The notes under the pieces were generated by a model. It was not told the DNA's origin and searched no databases. It was given only the letters and a program-made list of their open reading frames with translations. From positions 1 to 64,000 of the forward strand of contig NZ_JACAAX010000026.1 in assembly GCF_013377085.1 (NCBI RefSeq): a DNA stretch of 64,000 nt, in the 5' to 3' direction. The stretch is from Rhodoplanes sp. (GTDB lineage: Bacteria > Pseudomonadota > Alphaproteobacteria > Rhizobiales > Xanthobacteraceae). Made by a program: the position numbers and the translations under genes. Of this stretch, positions 1 to 8,717 are shown in pieces (within the stretch, counting starts at the first letter, position 1; every line of letters begins with the position of its first letter).

Positions 1-1193
1 GCCTGGCGCGGCGCCGGTCGGCCCGCCGGGGTCTTGTGGCCCGCGGGCAGCGGGCGGCTGTGGCCGCCGGTGCGGCGGTCGGTCGACGGGATGGCGCGGC
101 GGATCAGCTTCTCGATGTCGCGCAGGAACGGCATCTCCTCCGCATCGCAGAACGAGATGGCGATGCCGTCCGCCCCGGCCCGCGCGGTGCGGCCGATGCG
201 GTGCACGTAGCTCTCCGGGATGTTCGGGAGGTCGTAGTTGACGACGTGGGAGATGCCCTCGACGTCGATGCCGCGCGCCGCGATGTCGGTCGCGATCAGG
301 ATGCGCACCTCGCCGGTGCGGAACGCCGCCAGCACGCGCTCGCGCTGGTTCTGCGACTTGTTGCCGTGGATCGCCTCGGCGTCGATGCCGCTCTTGGCGA
401 GGCTGCGGACGACCTTGTCGGCGCCGTGCTTGGTGCGGGTGAAGACGAGGCAGCGGTCGAGCGTCTCGCTCTTCAGGATCTCGGCCAGGATCGTCGGCTT
501 GGCGGCCTTGTCGACATGAACGATGCGCTGGTCGATGCGATCGACCGTGGAGGCCGCCGGCGTCACGGCGACGCGGGCCGGATCGCGCAGCATCAGCGAG
601 GCAAGCTCGGCGATCGCCTGCGGCATGGTGGCCGAGAAGAACAGCGTCTGGCGGTCCTTCGGCAGCTTCGACACGATCTTCCGAATGTCGTGGATGAAGC
701 CCATGTCGAGCATGCGGTCGGCTTCGTCGAGCACCAGCACGTCGACCTTGTCGAGCTTCAACGCATTGCTGTGCACGAGGTCGAGGAGCCGGCCGGGCGT
801 GGCGACGAGGACGTCGAGGCCGTTCAGCATGGCCCGCACCTGGCGGCCCATCGAGACGCCGCCGATGGCGAGGTCCGAGCTGATCTGCATATGGCGGCCG
901 TAGGCCCGGAAGCTGTCGAGGATCTGGCCGGACAGCTCACGGGTCGGGCTCAGCACCAGCACCCGGCAGCTCTTGCGCACGGGCGGTTTGCGGTCGGTGA
1001 AGAGGCGATGGAGGATCGGCAGCGCGAAGGCGGCGGTCTTGCCGGTGCCCGTCTGGGCGATCCCGACCACGTCGCGTCCGGCGAGGACGAGCGGCACCGT
1101 TTGGGCCTGGATCGGGGTGGGGGTGATGTATTGTTCGTCTACGAGCGCACGAGCGATGGGCTCGGCGAGTCCAAATCCTTGGAAGGAGTTCAA
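1..1193 (-). CDS. rhlE: DEAD-box ATP-dependent RNA helicase, RhlE type (3' end outside window)
   Basis: ATP-driven unwinding of structured RNA in the cytoplasm, acting in ribosome assembly, RNA decay and cold adaptation in this family. Reading the minus strand gives, in order, a Q motif (FGLAEPIARAL followed by TPTPIQAQ), Walker A AQTGTGKTA, PTRELSGQI, TPGRLLDL, the DEAD box VLDEADRMLD, FFSAT, the second-domain ATDIAARGIDV and HRIGRTARAG. The reading frame stays open to the left edge, so the usually basic C-terminal tail is missing. No ATG fits the family N-terminus. A TTG at 1193 gives LNSFQGFGLAEP, which lines up with the usual MxSFxxFGLxxP start. Monocistronic as far as can be seen; a good promoter lies about 180 bases upstream. 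Confidence 0.9.
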   Translation of the reverse strand, partial: MNSFQGFGLAEPIARALVDEQYITPTPIQAQTVPLVLAGRDVVGIAQTGTGKTAAFALPILHRLFTDRKPPVRKSCRVLVLSPTRELSGQILDSFRAYGRHMQISSDLAIGGVSMGRQVRAMLNGLDVLVATPGRLLDLVHSNALKLDKVDVLVLDEADRMLDMGFIHDIRKIVSKLPKDRQTLFFSATMPQAIAELASLMLRDPARVAVTPAASTVDRIDQRIVHVDKAAKPTILAEILKSETLDRCLVFTRTKHGADKVVRSLAKSGIDAEAIHGNKSQNQRERVLAAFRTGEVRILIATDIAARGIDVEGISHVVNYDLPNIPESYVHRIGRTARAGADGIAISFCDAEEMPFLRDIEKLIRRAIPSTDRRTGGHSRPLPAGHKTPAGRPAPRQ

Positions 1194-1377
1194 AGGGTGG
1201 CTTTCTGTTCTACTATAGGGCCCGGGCGCAGCCGTAGCGCGCCGCGTGCAGCGGATGAACGGGACATCCCGCGTGGTCTGGGCTGCCTTCGGGTGGCGGA
1301 TCGGGCCGAAACCGTTATTGGATTCGTTCACGCGGCCCAGGGGGGACCAACCGGGGGTCGGTCATCCGCTCGCGACT

Positions 1378-1406
1378 TATATGGCCCAATTCGCTTCATG
1401 TTTCAA
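1378..1406 (-). promoter_or_regulatory. Putative sigma-70 type promoter of rhlE
   Basis: On the minus strand a -35 box TTGAAA (1401-1406) and a -10 box CATATA (1378-1383) are separated by exactly 17 bases, close to consensus and standing out in very GC-rich DNA. Transcription would start near 1370 and leave a GC-rich leader of about 175 bases before the TTG start of the helicase. Long leaders are common in cold-inducible helicase mRNAs. The rest of the 1194-1641 gap holds nothing else I can support. Confidence 0.55.
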
Positions 1407-1641
1407 GCCGGATAGCGCTGGCGGCGTGTACCCTGGTACCGAAACGACCTTGGGGGGCGCGCGGGCGCCCCGTTCAAGCCGCTGGTCCGGCTGACAATTA
1501 ATTGAATTTCCGAATTCGTCCGCGGTTCGTTCCGCTCGCCACCATCTCGCCGCGGGCCGGCGGGCGTCCGAACCGCGCCCACCAGCACCCGCGCCGGCCG
1601 AAGACGGGGCCGCCCCGAAAGCGCCCCGCAACCGCCATGCG

Positions 1642-3009
1642 TCACGCCGGCTCGACCTGCGGCAGGGCGTCGAGCGAGGCCTGGAGGGCGGCGGCGTCGT
1701 AGTCGCGGTCCTCCAGCTTACCGGCCGCATAGTCCATGTAGGCCTGCATGTCGAAATGGCCGTGACCCGACAGATTGAACAGGATGGTGCGCGGCTTGCC
1801 CTCGGCCTTGGCGGCGAGCGCCTCGTCGATGGCGGCCCGCACCGCGTGGGTCGACTCCGGCGCCGGGACGATGCCTTCGCTGCGGGCGAACAGGAGCCCG
1901 GCCTCGAAGCACGGGTTCTGATAAACGGCGCGCGCCTCGACCAGCCCGAGCTCCTTGGCGTGGCTGACCAGCGGCGACATGCCGTGATAGCGCAGGCCGC
2001 CGGCGTGGAAGCCGGGCGGCACGAAAGCCGAGCCGAGCGTGTGCATCTTCATCAGCGGGGTGAGGTGCGCGATGTCGCCGAAATCGTAGGCGTAGGTGCC
2101 GCGGGTCAGCGTCGGGCAGGCCGCCGGCTCGACGGCGACGACGCGCACGTCCTTCCCCTCGCGCAGCTTCTTGCCGAGGAACGGGAACGCGATGCCGGCG
2201 AAGTTGGAGCCGCCGCCGGCGCAGCCGATCACCACGTCGGGCCAGAAGCCCGCCATCTCCATCTGCTCGATCGCCTCGATGCCGATCACGGTCTGGTGCA
2301 GCGCCACGTGGTTGAGCACGCTGCCGAGCGCGTAATTGGTGTCGGCGTTCTGGGCCGCGACCTCGACCGCCTCCGAGATGGCGATGCCGAGGCTGCCGGG
2401 CGAGTCCGGATGCTCCGCCAGCACGGCGCGGCCGGCGGCCGTCTCGGTCGACGGGCTGGGGATGCAGGTCGCTCCGTAGGTCTCCATCAGGGCTCGCCGA
2501 TAGGGCTTCTGCTGGTAGCTGACCCGGACCATGTAGACCTTCACCTCGAGGCCGAAGATCGAGCCCGCGAAGGCGAGCGAGGAGCCCCATTGGCCGGCGC
2601 CGGTCTCGGTCGACAGCTTCCGGATGCCGGCCTCGCGGTTGTAGAAGGCCTGTGCCACCGCGGTGTTCGGCTTGTGGCTGCCGGCCGGGCTGACGCCCTC
2701 GTATTTGTAGAAGATGCGGGCCGGGGTATCGAGCGCGCGCTCGAGCCGCACGGCGCGGTGCAGCGGCGCCGGCCGCCACAGCTTGTAGATCTCGCGCACC
2801 GGCTCCGGGATCTCGATCTCGCGCTCGGTCGTCACTTCCTGCCTGATCAGCTCCATCGGGAAGATGGCGGCGAGATCGTCGGGGCCGATCGGCTTGCCCG
2901 TGCCGGGATGCAGGACGGGCGGCAGCGGCACCGGCAGGTCGGCTGCGATGTTGTACCAGGCCCGCGGAATGCGGTTCTCGGGCAGCAGAAACTTGTAGGT
3001 GTCGGTCAT
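1642..3009 (-). CDS. trpB2: Tryptophan synthase beta-like PLP enzyme, TrpB2 type
   Basis: 455-residue fold-type II PLP enzyme. The N-terminal extension ([16 protein letters not shown], then [18 protein letters not shown]) marks the TrpB2 subfamily rather than the classical beta subunit. The PLP lysine is K113 in AGSHKPNTA, the catalytic Glu is in STETGAGQW (about 135), and the phosphate-cup glycines are in GCAGGGSNF. TrpB2 enzymes make tryptophan from indole and serine but lack the usual TrpA interface; they are thought to salvage indole or work with another indole source. A normal trpF-trpB-trpA operon lies at 23.6-26.5 kb, so this gene is not needed for ordinary synthesis. It lies downstream of the nitrilase-like gene on the same strand, separated by a palindromic repeat. 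Confidence 0.9.
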   Translation of the reverse strand: MTDTYKFLLPENRIPRAWYNIAADLPVPLPPVLHPGTGKPIGPDDLAAIFPMELIRQEVTTEREIEIPEPVREIYKLWRPAPLHRAVRLERALDTPARIFYKYEGVSPAGSHKPNTAVAQAFYNREAGIRKLSTETGAGQWGSSLAFAGSIFGLEVKVYMVRVSYQQKPYRRALMETYGATCIPSPSTETAAGRAVLAEHPDSPGSLGIAISEAVEVAAQNADTNYALGSVLNHVALHQTVIGIEAIEQMEMAGFWPDVVIGCAGGGSNFAGIAFPFLGKKLREGKDVRVVAVEPAACPTLTRGTYAYDFGDIAHLTPLMKMHTLGSAFVPPGFHAGGLRYHGMSPLVSHAKELGLVEARAVYQNPCFEAGLLFARSEGIVPAPESTHAVRAAIDEALAAKAEGKPRTILFNLSGHGHFDMQAYMDYAAGKLEDRDYDAAALQASLDALPQVEPA

Positions 3010-3061
3010 CGTCGGTCTTTCATTATCTCGACTTTTATCTGATCCGGCTGGAGCCTTCGTC

Positions 3062-3163
3062 CGTCATTCCGGAAGCCGACCGCAGGTCGGCTATCCGGAA
3101 TCCATAACCCCTGCGTGTGAGTATGGATTCCGGGCTCGCCGCTGCGCGGCGCCCCGGAATGAC
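3062..3163. repeat. Palindromic intergenic repeat, family A, short form (copy 1 of 4)
   Basis: A compound inverted repeat that opens with CGTCATTCCGG and closes with CCGGAATGAC, with inner hairpins of the type GGAATCCATA / TATGGATTCC. The same unit recurs at 8582, 32316 and 48012. This copy and the one at 32316 are short (about 102 bases); the other two are about 124 bases. All four lie between genes. Confidence 0.85.
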
Positions 3164-3200
3164 CGGATCGATGGCCGGTCTCTCGTAGAAAGCGCGATGC

Positions 3201-4268
3201 TCACCGCGACGGCTTCTTCCAGATGTCGCGCTCCTGCATCAGGGCGACCTGCTTGTCGATCACGTCGCGCTTGTACTCGGCGTGCTTGCCGGGAATCTTG
3301 TCCATGTACATGTTCTTCGGATAGACGGGCTTCTCGTAGATGATCTGGGCGAGCTCGGTGCGCACGTCCTTGAGCCAGTTGGTCACCTGCGAGCTCTCGC
3401 GGTGGTGGCGCAGCGCCTCGATGTTGACGACGCCGGACACGAAGGTCGAGCCGTTGGTGTCGCGCTGCTTGCCGACGATCTGGCCGCGATAGTCGACGAT
3501 CATCGACTGGCCGCCGCCGGCATCGATGCCGACCTTGCCCTCGGGATGCAGGTGGTAGCTGCCGATGTTCGGCGCCACGATGTACATGTTGTTTTCCAGC
3601 GCCCGCGCGCGGTTGGTGATCTCGAAGAAGTCGTTCTCGGTGAACGGGGCGGGCAGCGACGCCCGGTAGACCACCTCGGCGCCGTTCATGGCGAGCCCGC
3701 GGCCGTTCTCCGGATAGCTGCCCTCCATCGCCATCATGATGCCGAGCCGGCCGATCTTGGTGTCGGCCACGGGCCAGAAGGCGTCGAGCGTGCGGCCGTA
3801 TTTCTCGATCCACCAGTCGTAAATGTCGTGCGGCGACACCGAGCGCTCGACCGGCAGCAGGGCGCCGAGCTTGTAGTGCTGCAGGATGACGGCGCCGTCC
3901 GGATCGACGATGAAGCCGATGTTGAAGAAACGGTCCTTCCAGTCGGGATGCCGCGCCTTGGCCTGCGCCATGATGTAGACGTTCCACTCCCGCGCGAGCT
4001 TGCCGATCTCGTCGGTCTCGGGGCCCGGAATGTCGATGCAGCAGGTGTTGGCGAAGTCGGCGTGGTCGACGTCCAGCACCTCGTCGTTGAAGCCCATCAG
4101 GGCGCCCTCGGGAATGGCGAGGAGGCGCACGGGAATATCGAGGTTGGACAGCCAGAAGGCGGCCTTGGTCAGGCTCTTCAGGTGGTCGATGTTGTTCTTG
4201 ATGTCGTCGCGGCGGCGAATGCCCCAGAATGTCGGGATCAGCCCGACCGCATTATACGGCTCGATCAT
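3201..4268 (-). CDS. Nitrilase/carbon-nitrogen hydrolase superfamily protein with the nucleophile Cys replaced by Ala
   Basis: 355-residue protein with the nitrilase alpha-beta-beta-alpha layout. The expected Glu is E54 in AIPEGALMGF and the expected Lys is K133 in LQHYKLGALLP. The nucleophile elbow, normally GxxxCYD/E..PE, reads LGIMMAMEGSYPE, with Ala180 where Cys should be; the codon is GCG and clear. The only cysteines are C76 and C77, far from the elbow. It may be inactive, a binding protein, or a subfamily with different chemistry. It is divergent from the Liv ABC operon (215-base gap) and transcribed towards trpB2, so a role in handling the imported compound is an inference from context. 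Confidence 0.8.
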   Translation of the reverse strand: MIEPYNAVGLIPTFWGIRRRDDIKNNIDHLKSLTKAAFWLSNLDIPVRLLAIPEGALMGFNDEVLDVDHADFANTCCIDIPGPETDEIGKLAREWNVYIMAQAKARHPDWKDRFFNIGFIVDPDGAVILQHYKLGALLPVERSVSPHDIYDWWIEKYGRTLDAFWPVADTKIGRLGIMMAMEGSYPENGRGLAMNGAEVVYRASLPAPFTENDFFEITNRARALENNMYIVAPNIGSYHLHPEGKVGIDAGGGQSMIVDYRGQIVGKQRDTNGSTFVSGVVNIEALRHHRESSQVTNWLKDVRTELAQIIYEKPVYPKNMYMDKIPGKHAEYKRDVIDKQVALMQERDIWKKPSR

Positions 4269-4400
4269 GCAATAGTCCCCCTCCGGCCCCGCGCGGGCCG
4301 GGTCGATGCTCCGGGCCGGAAACTGCGCTTTTCCAATCCCGGGTGCAAGACGAGGGACCTTACGAACGGCCGATCCTCCGTCGGCGCCTGCATTTTTTGC

Positions 4401-4430
4401 TTGAATGGCGCGCTTCGGGACGGCTTATCT
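4401..4430 (+). promoter_or_regulatory. Putative promoter of the liv operon
   Basis: TTGAAT (4401-4406) and TTATCT (4425-4430) are separated by 18 bases and lie about 55 bases upstream of the livK start. The 215-base gap is shared with the divergent nitrilase-like gene, so it should also carry that gene's promoter and possibly the TetR operator, but I found no convincing palindrome for the latter. Confidence 0.4.
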
Positions 4431-4483
4431 CGCGGTCTGACTGCACCCCCCACGGATTTCGGGTTCTCGGAGGAGTAGTTGCG

Positions 4484-5659
4484 ATGACCAAAACCGTTTC
4501 CATGCTCGCCACCGCGGCGGCCGCGCTGGCGCTCGCCGCGTCGGGCGCCCAGGCACAAGAGAAGCTCAAGGTGGGCCTGATCGCCACCCTGTCGGGTCCG
4601 CCGGCCGTGCTCGGCCAGCAGATCCGCAACGGCTTCCAGCTCGCCGTGAAGCAGAAGGGCGGCAAGCTCGGCGGCCGCGAGGTCGAGGTGCTGGTCCAGG
4701 ACGACGAGCTCAAGCCCGACATCGCGGTCGGCAAGGTCAAGGCCATGGTCGAGCGCGACAAGGTCGACTTCGTGGTCGGGCCGGTGTTCTCGAACATCCT
4801 GCAGGCGATCGTGAAGCCGGTCACCGAGGGCGGGACGATCCTGATCAGCCCGAACGCCGGCACCTCGAACTATGCCGGGCGGGACTGCAACCCCAATTTG
4901 TTCATCACGTCCTACCAGAACGACCAGATGCACGAGATCTCGGGCAAGTATGCCCAGGACTCCGGCATGAAGACCGCCTTCATCATGGCGCCAAACTACC
5001 AAGCCGGAAAGGATTCGCTGGCCGGCTTCAAGCGGTATTTCAAAGGCGAGATCCTCGATGAGGTCTACGTGCCGCTCAACCAGCTCGACTATTCGGCCGA
5101 GCTGTCGAAAATCGCCGCCGCGAAACCCCAGGTCGTCTTCGTGTTTCTTCCCGGTGGCATGGGCGTCAACTTCGTGAAGCAGTACCGCCAGGCCGGCCTC
5201 GCCGACACCATCCCGGTCTACTCGACCTTCACGGTGGACGAGTCGACCCTGCCGGCCCAGCAGGACGCCGCGCTCGGCTTCTTTGCCGGCTCCAACTGGG
5301 CCCCGAACCTCGACAACCCGCAAAACAAGGCCTTCGTCGCCGCCTACGAGCAGGAGTTCGGCGCCGTGCCGGCGACCTATGCGTTCCAGGCCTACGACGC
5401 GGCCCTGTTGATCGACAGCGCGCTCACCGCGACCAAGGGCGACACCAAGGACCGCGACGCCCTGCGGGCCGCGCTGAAGAAGGCCGACTTCGTCTCGCTG
5501 CGCGGCAGCTTCAAGTACAACACCAACAACTATCCGATCCAGGACTTCTACCTGACCAAGGTCGCCAAGCGGCCGGACGGCAAGTACCAGACCGAGATCG
5601 TCAGGAAGGTGTTCGACGACTACGCCGACCCCTACGTCAAGGACTGCAAGATGAAGTGA
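4484..5659 (+). CDS. livK: Branched-chain amino acid/aromatic-type ABC transporter, periplasmic substrate-binding protein
   Basis: 391-residue type I periplasmic binding protein that captures the solute and delivers it to the LivHMGF complex. It has a signal peptide ending AASGAQAQ, then EKLKVGLIATLSGPPAVLGQ, typical of the Leu/Ile/Val-binding fold. The ATG at 4484 is chosen because it gives a clean signal peptide and follows GGAGGAG at good spacing; the frame is open further upstream but without signal-peptide character. The segment around RDCNPNLFITSYQNDQMHE resembles paralogs that bind aromatic acids or amides rather than leucine, but I cannot name the ligand. First gene of the importer operon. 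Confidence 0.88.
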   Translation: MTKTVSMLATAAAALALAASGAQAQEKLKVGLIATLSGPPAVLGQQIRNGFQLAVKQKGGKLGGREVEVLVQDDELKPDIAVGKVKAMVERDKVDFVVGPVFSNILQAIVKPVTEGGTILISPNAGTSNYAGRDCNPNLFITSYQNDQMHEISGKYAQDSGMKTAFIMAPNYQAGKDSLAGFKRYFKGEILDEVYVPLNQLDYSAELSKIAAAKPQVVFVFLPGGMGVNFVKQYRQAGLADTIPVYSTFTVDESTLPAQQDAALGFFAGSNWAPNLDNPQNKAFVAAYEQEFGAVPATYAFQAYDAALLIDSALTATKGDTKDRDALRAALKKADFVSLRGSFKYNTNNYPIQDFYLTKVAKRPDGKYQTEIVRKVFDDYADPYVKDCKMK

Positions 5660-5672
5660 GGCGAAGGCCTTG

Positions 5673-5841
5673 CTCCCACCCTCCCCTGGGTTTCGCGGCT
5701 TCGCCGCGACGGGAGGGTCGGGGCGCGCGATAGCGCGCACCGGGGTGGGGTGAAGCCCCGAGCGCCGGCTTCGCCGATCACCCCCGCCCACCGCTCTGCG
5801 CTGTCGCGCGGACCGGCGACCTCCCCCTCCAGGGGGAGGTG
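5673..5841. repeat. Composite palindromic intergenic repeat (family D) between livK and livH
   Basis: About 170 bases made of several hairpins: a CCCACCCTCCC arm pairing with GGGAGGGTCGGG, a small TTCGCGGCTTCGCCGCGA stem, and CCTCCCCCTCC / GGGGGAGG just before livH. Elements of this look recur in many alphaproteobacterial genomes. Its position inside the operon could let binding-protein mRNA accumulate over the membrane and ATPase parts. Confidence 0.7.
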
Positions 5842-5871
5842 AAAAGGCGCCTCGCACGATCCGAATAATCC

Positions 5872-6795
5872 ATGTCCACCACGCTCCTGATCGTCCAGAT
5901 CCTCAACGGGCTGCAGCTCGGCGTGCTGCTGTTCCTGATCGCCGCCGGGCTGACGCTGGTGTTCGGGGTGATGGACTTCATCAATCTGGCGCACGGCGTG
6001 CAATACATGCTGGGCGCCTATCTGGCGGTCGCCTTCTACGGGCTGACCGGCAGCTTTTTCGCGGCGCTCGTGCTGGCGCTTGCGGCGGCGCTGGTCTTCG
6101 GCCTGCTGCTCGAGGTCTTGGTGTTCCGCCATCTCTACGGGCGCGACCACCTCGACCACGTGATCGCGACCTTCGGCATCATCCTGTTCCTCAACAGCGC
6201 CGTGAAGCTCGTCTGGGGCGCGGCGCCGCTGTCGCTGCCGGTGCCCGAGGCGCTGTCCGGCTCGGTGGCGCTGGCGCCGGGGCTCCTCTACCCGGTGTGG
6301 CGGCTGGTGATCATCGGCAGCGGCCTCGCCGTCGCGCTGCTGCTCTATGTGCTGGTCTCGCGCACCCGCATCGGCATGCTGGTGCGAGCCGGGGCCACCA
6401 ATGCCGAGATGGTCGGTGCGCTCGGCGTCGACATCCGGCGGCTGTTCTCGCTGGTGTTCGGCTTCGGCGCCATGCTGGCCGGCTTCGCCGGCATCATGAT
6501 CGCTCCCATTCTCTCGGTCGAGCCCGGCATGGGCGACACCATCCTGATCCTCGCCTTCGTGGTGATCGTGATCGGCGGCATCGGCTCGATCCGCGGCGCC
6601 TTCGTGGCGGCCCTGCTGATCGGCCTCGTCGACACGCTCGGCCGCTCGTTCTCGGTCGACATTCTGCGCCTGTTCATGGCGTCGTCGACGGCCCGCACGG
6701 TCGGGCCGGCGCTCGCCTCCATGCTGATCTATCTGCTGATGGCCGTGGTCCTGTATGTGCGGCCGACCGGGCTGTTCCCGGCCAAGGGCCGCTGA
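5872..6795 (+). CDS. livH: ABC transporter permease, LivH type
   Basis: 307-residue inner-membrane permease of the branched-chain amino acid importer class, with about eight hydrophobic segments. Family hallmarks are GLTLVFGVMDFINLAHG near the N-terminus and the AxxAGxxMAP-like stretch FAGIMIAPILSVEPGMGD, followed by VVIVIGGIGSIRGAF, the coupling region that contacts the ATPases. It pairs with LivM, whose ATG begins one base after this stop codon. No strong ribosome-binding site precedes the start; the upstream repeat region may influence translation. Confidence 0.9.
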   Translation: MSTTLLIVQILNGLQLGVLLFLIAAGLTLVFGVMDFINLAHGVQYMLGAYLAVAFYGLTGSFFAALVLALAAALVFGLLLEVLVFRHLYGRDHLDHVIATFGIILFLNSAVKLVWGAAPLSLPVPEALSGSVALAPGLLYPVWRLVIIGSGLAVALLLYVLVSRTRIGMLVRAGATNAEMVGALGVDIRRLFSLVFGFGAMLAGFAGIMIAPILSVEPGMGDTILILAFVVIVIGGIGSIRGAFVAALLIGLVDTLGRSFSVDILRLFMASSTARTVGPALASMLIYLLMAVVLYVRPTGLFPAKGR

Positions 6796-6796
6796 G

Positions 6797-7810
6797 ATGA
6801 AAGCGCCGTCGGCGTCCCCGTCCGCACCGGTGACCTCGCCACCCCGGTCACGTCTCCGCAGCCTGGCGCTGCCGGCCCTGCTGTTCGTCGCGCTGGCGAT
6901 CCTGCCGCTCGCGGCGCTCGCCGCATCGGCCGGCTACGTGCTCGACCTGTTCACCAGGGTGATGATCTTCTCGGTCGCCGCCCTTTCGGTCGATCTGCTG
7001 ATCGGCTATGCGGCGCTGGTGACGTTCGGGCAGGCGGCCTTTGTCGGGATCGGCGCCTATGCGGTCGGGATTCTCTCCTCGCACGGCATCACCGACGCGC
7101 TCGTCGCGCTGCCGGTGGCGATGACCGCCGCGGGCCTGTTCGCGCTCTTGACCGGCATCGTCTGCCTGCGCACCAAGGGCGTCTACTTCATCATGATCAC
7201 GCTCGCCTTCGGCCAGATGGCGTTCTTCACGGCGAGCTCGCTCGCCCCCTATGGCGGCGACGACGGCCTGACGCTGGCGGACCGCAACACGCTCGCCGGA
7301 CTGGCGCTGTTCGGTCGGCCGCTGGTCTTCTACTATGTCGTCCTCGCCGTGCTGATCGCCAGCTACGCGCTGTGCCGCTCGCTGGTCGCCTCGCGCTTCG
7401 GCCGGGTCTTGCGCGGCACCAAAGAGAACGCCTTGCGGATGACCACGCTGGGCTTCCGGGTCTACCGCTTCCAGCTCGTCGCCTATGTGATCGCCGGCAT
7501 GCTGAGCGGGCTCGCCGGCTTCCTGCTCGCCAACGCGACCGAGTTCGTCAGCCCCGCCTACATGTCCTGGCAGCGCTCCGGCGAGCTGATCATCATGGTG
7601 CTGCTCGGCGGCATCGGCACGCTGCACGGCGCGATCGTCGGCGCCGCGGCGTTCCTGCTGCTGGAGGAGTGGCTGGCCGGTTTCACCGAGCACTGGAAGA
7701 TGATTTTTGGGCCGCTGCTGGTGCTGGTCGTGGTGTTCGTGCGTGGCGGCCTGATCGGCATCGCGGCCGCGCTCGGCCGTGCCGTTGCCCGGAGGTTCGG
7801 CCGTGGCTGA
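6797..7810 (+). CDS. livM: ABC transporter permease, LivM type
   Basis: 337-residue partner permease of LivH in the importer. It has a Pro/Ser-rich N-terminal tail, about ten membrane segments, the family motif AALVTFGQAAFVGIGAYAVG and a C-terminal coupling segment LLGGIGTLHGAIVG. The ATG at 6797 follows the livH stop by one base, so the two are almost certainly translationally coupled. Its last codons overlap the GTG start of livG by eight bases. Confidence 0.9.
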   Translation: MKAPSASPSAPVTSPPRSRLRSLALPALLFVALAILPLAALAASAGYVLDLFTRVMIFSVAALSVDLLIGYAALVTFGQAAFVGIGAYAVGILSSHGITDALVALPVAMTAAGLFALLTGIVCLRTKGVYFIMITLAFGQMAFFTASSLAPYGGDDGLTLADRNTLAGLALFGRPLVFYYVVLAVLIASYALCRSLVASRFGRVLRGTKENALRMTTLGFRVYRFQLVAYVIAGMLSGLAGFLLANATEFVSPAYMSWQRSGELIIMVLLGGIGTLHGAIVGAAAFLLLEEWLAGFTEHWKMIFGPLLVLVVVFVRGGLIGIAAALGRAVARRFGRG

Positions 7811-8555
7811 GCCGGTGCTCGCTCTCAGAGACGTGCGCAAGCAGTTCGGCGGCCTGGTGGTCAGCGACAACGTCACGTTTTCGGTGGCGCCCGGCGAGCT
7901 GCATGCCATCATCGGCCCGAACGGGGCCGGCAAGACGACGCTGATCAACCAGATCTCGGGCGTGCTCATGCCCGACTCGGGCACGATCCTGTTCGGCGGC
8001 CGCGACATCACCCGTCTCGGGCCGCCCGAGCGCGCCCGGCTCGGGCTCGCCCGCTCGTTCCAGATCACCTCGGTGCTGCCCGGCTTCTCGGCGCTGGAGA
8101 ACGTCGCGCTCGCCGTGCAGGCGCGCTCCGGCTCGAGCTTCCGCTTCTTCGGGGACGCTGCCGGCGAGACGGCCCTGAACGAGCCGGCGCTCGCCGCGCT
8201 CGCCGAGGTCGGTCTCGCCGACCGCGCCGAAGTCCCGGCCGGCCATCTCGCCCACGGCGAGAAGCGGGCGCTCGAGCTGGCGATGGCGCTGGTCACCGAG
8301 CCGAAGCTCTTGCTGCTCGACGAGCCGATGGCCGGCACCGGCCGCGAGGAGACGGCGCGGCTGATCGGCGTGCTGCGCCGCCTCAAGGGCCGCTTCGCCA
8401 TGATGCTGGTCGAGCACGACATGACCGCCGTGTTCGCGCTCGCCGACCGCATCTCGGTGCTGATCTACGGCCGGATCATGATCAGCGGGACGCCCGACGA
8501 GGTGCGCGAGGATCCGCAGGTGGTCGCTGCGTATCTCGGCGACGAGCTGGAGTGA
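7803..8555 (+). CDS. livG: ABC transporter ATPase, LivG type
   Basis: 250-residue ATPase that powers LivHM. Walker A is GPNGAGKTT, Walker B is LLLLDEPMAG, and the H-loop is VEHDM. The signature motif is the degenerate LAHGEKRALE that is usual for LivG. The GTG at 7803 is preferred because GGAGG lies just upstream and the product then starts VAEPVLALRDV, as in the family; an earlier GTG at 7779 is possible. The start overlaps livM by eight bases. A family A repeat separates it from livF. Confidence 0.9.
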   Translation: MAEPVLALRDVRKQFGGLVVSDNVTFSVAPGELHAIIGPNGAGKTTLINQISGVLMPDSGTILFGGRDITRLGPPERARLGLARSFQITSVLPGFSALENVALAVQARSGSSFRFFGDAAGETALNEPALAALAEVGLADRAEVPAGHLAHGEKRALELAMALVTEPKLLLLDEPMAGTGREETARLIGVLRRLKGRFAMMLVEHDMTAVFALADRISVLIYGRIMISGTPDEVREDPQVVAAYLGDELE

Positions 8556-8581
8556 CGGCGCGATGAGGGAGCGCCATTCAC

Positions 8582-8705
8582 CGTCATTCCGGGGCGCGAA
8601 CCGCAGGTTCGCGAGCCCGGAATCCATAGCCCCGGCGCCGGTGGCTCACGACAGACAGGGCGTATGGGTCCCGGGCTCGGCGCTGTCGCGCCGCCCCGGG
8701 ACGAC
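8582..8705. repeat. Palindromic intergenic repeat, family A, long form (copy 2 of 4)
   Basis: Opens with CGTCATTCCGGGGCGCG and closes with CCCCGGGACGAC. It fills almost the whole livG-livF gap inside the operon. It carries the extra GTGGCTCACGA-type insert also found in the copy at 48012. Its stems could stabilise or stall the operon transcript. Confidence 0.85.
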
Positions 8706-8717
8706 CGGAGAAGGCCC

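Noticed and set aside
36-1415. Long plus-strand open frame opposite the helicase
   Set aside because: It is the complement of a clear DEAD-box helicase; its protein is rich in Arg, His, Asp and Val without any family look. High GC makes such shadow frames common throughout this window.
1491-1525. AT-rich CTGACAATTAATTGAATTTC resembling a trp-type promoter
   Set aside because: It has a -35-like part but no matching -10 at the right distance on either strand and faces no gene start; 1642-3009 is transcribed away from it.
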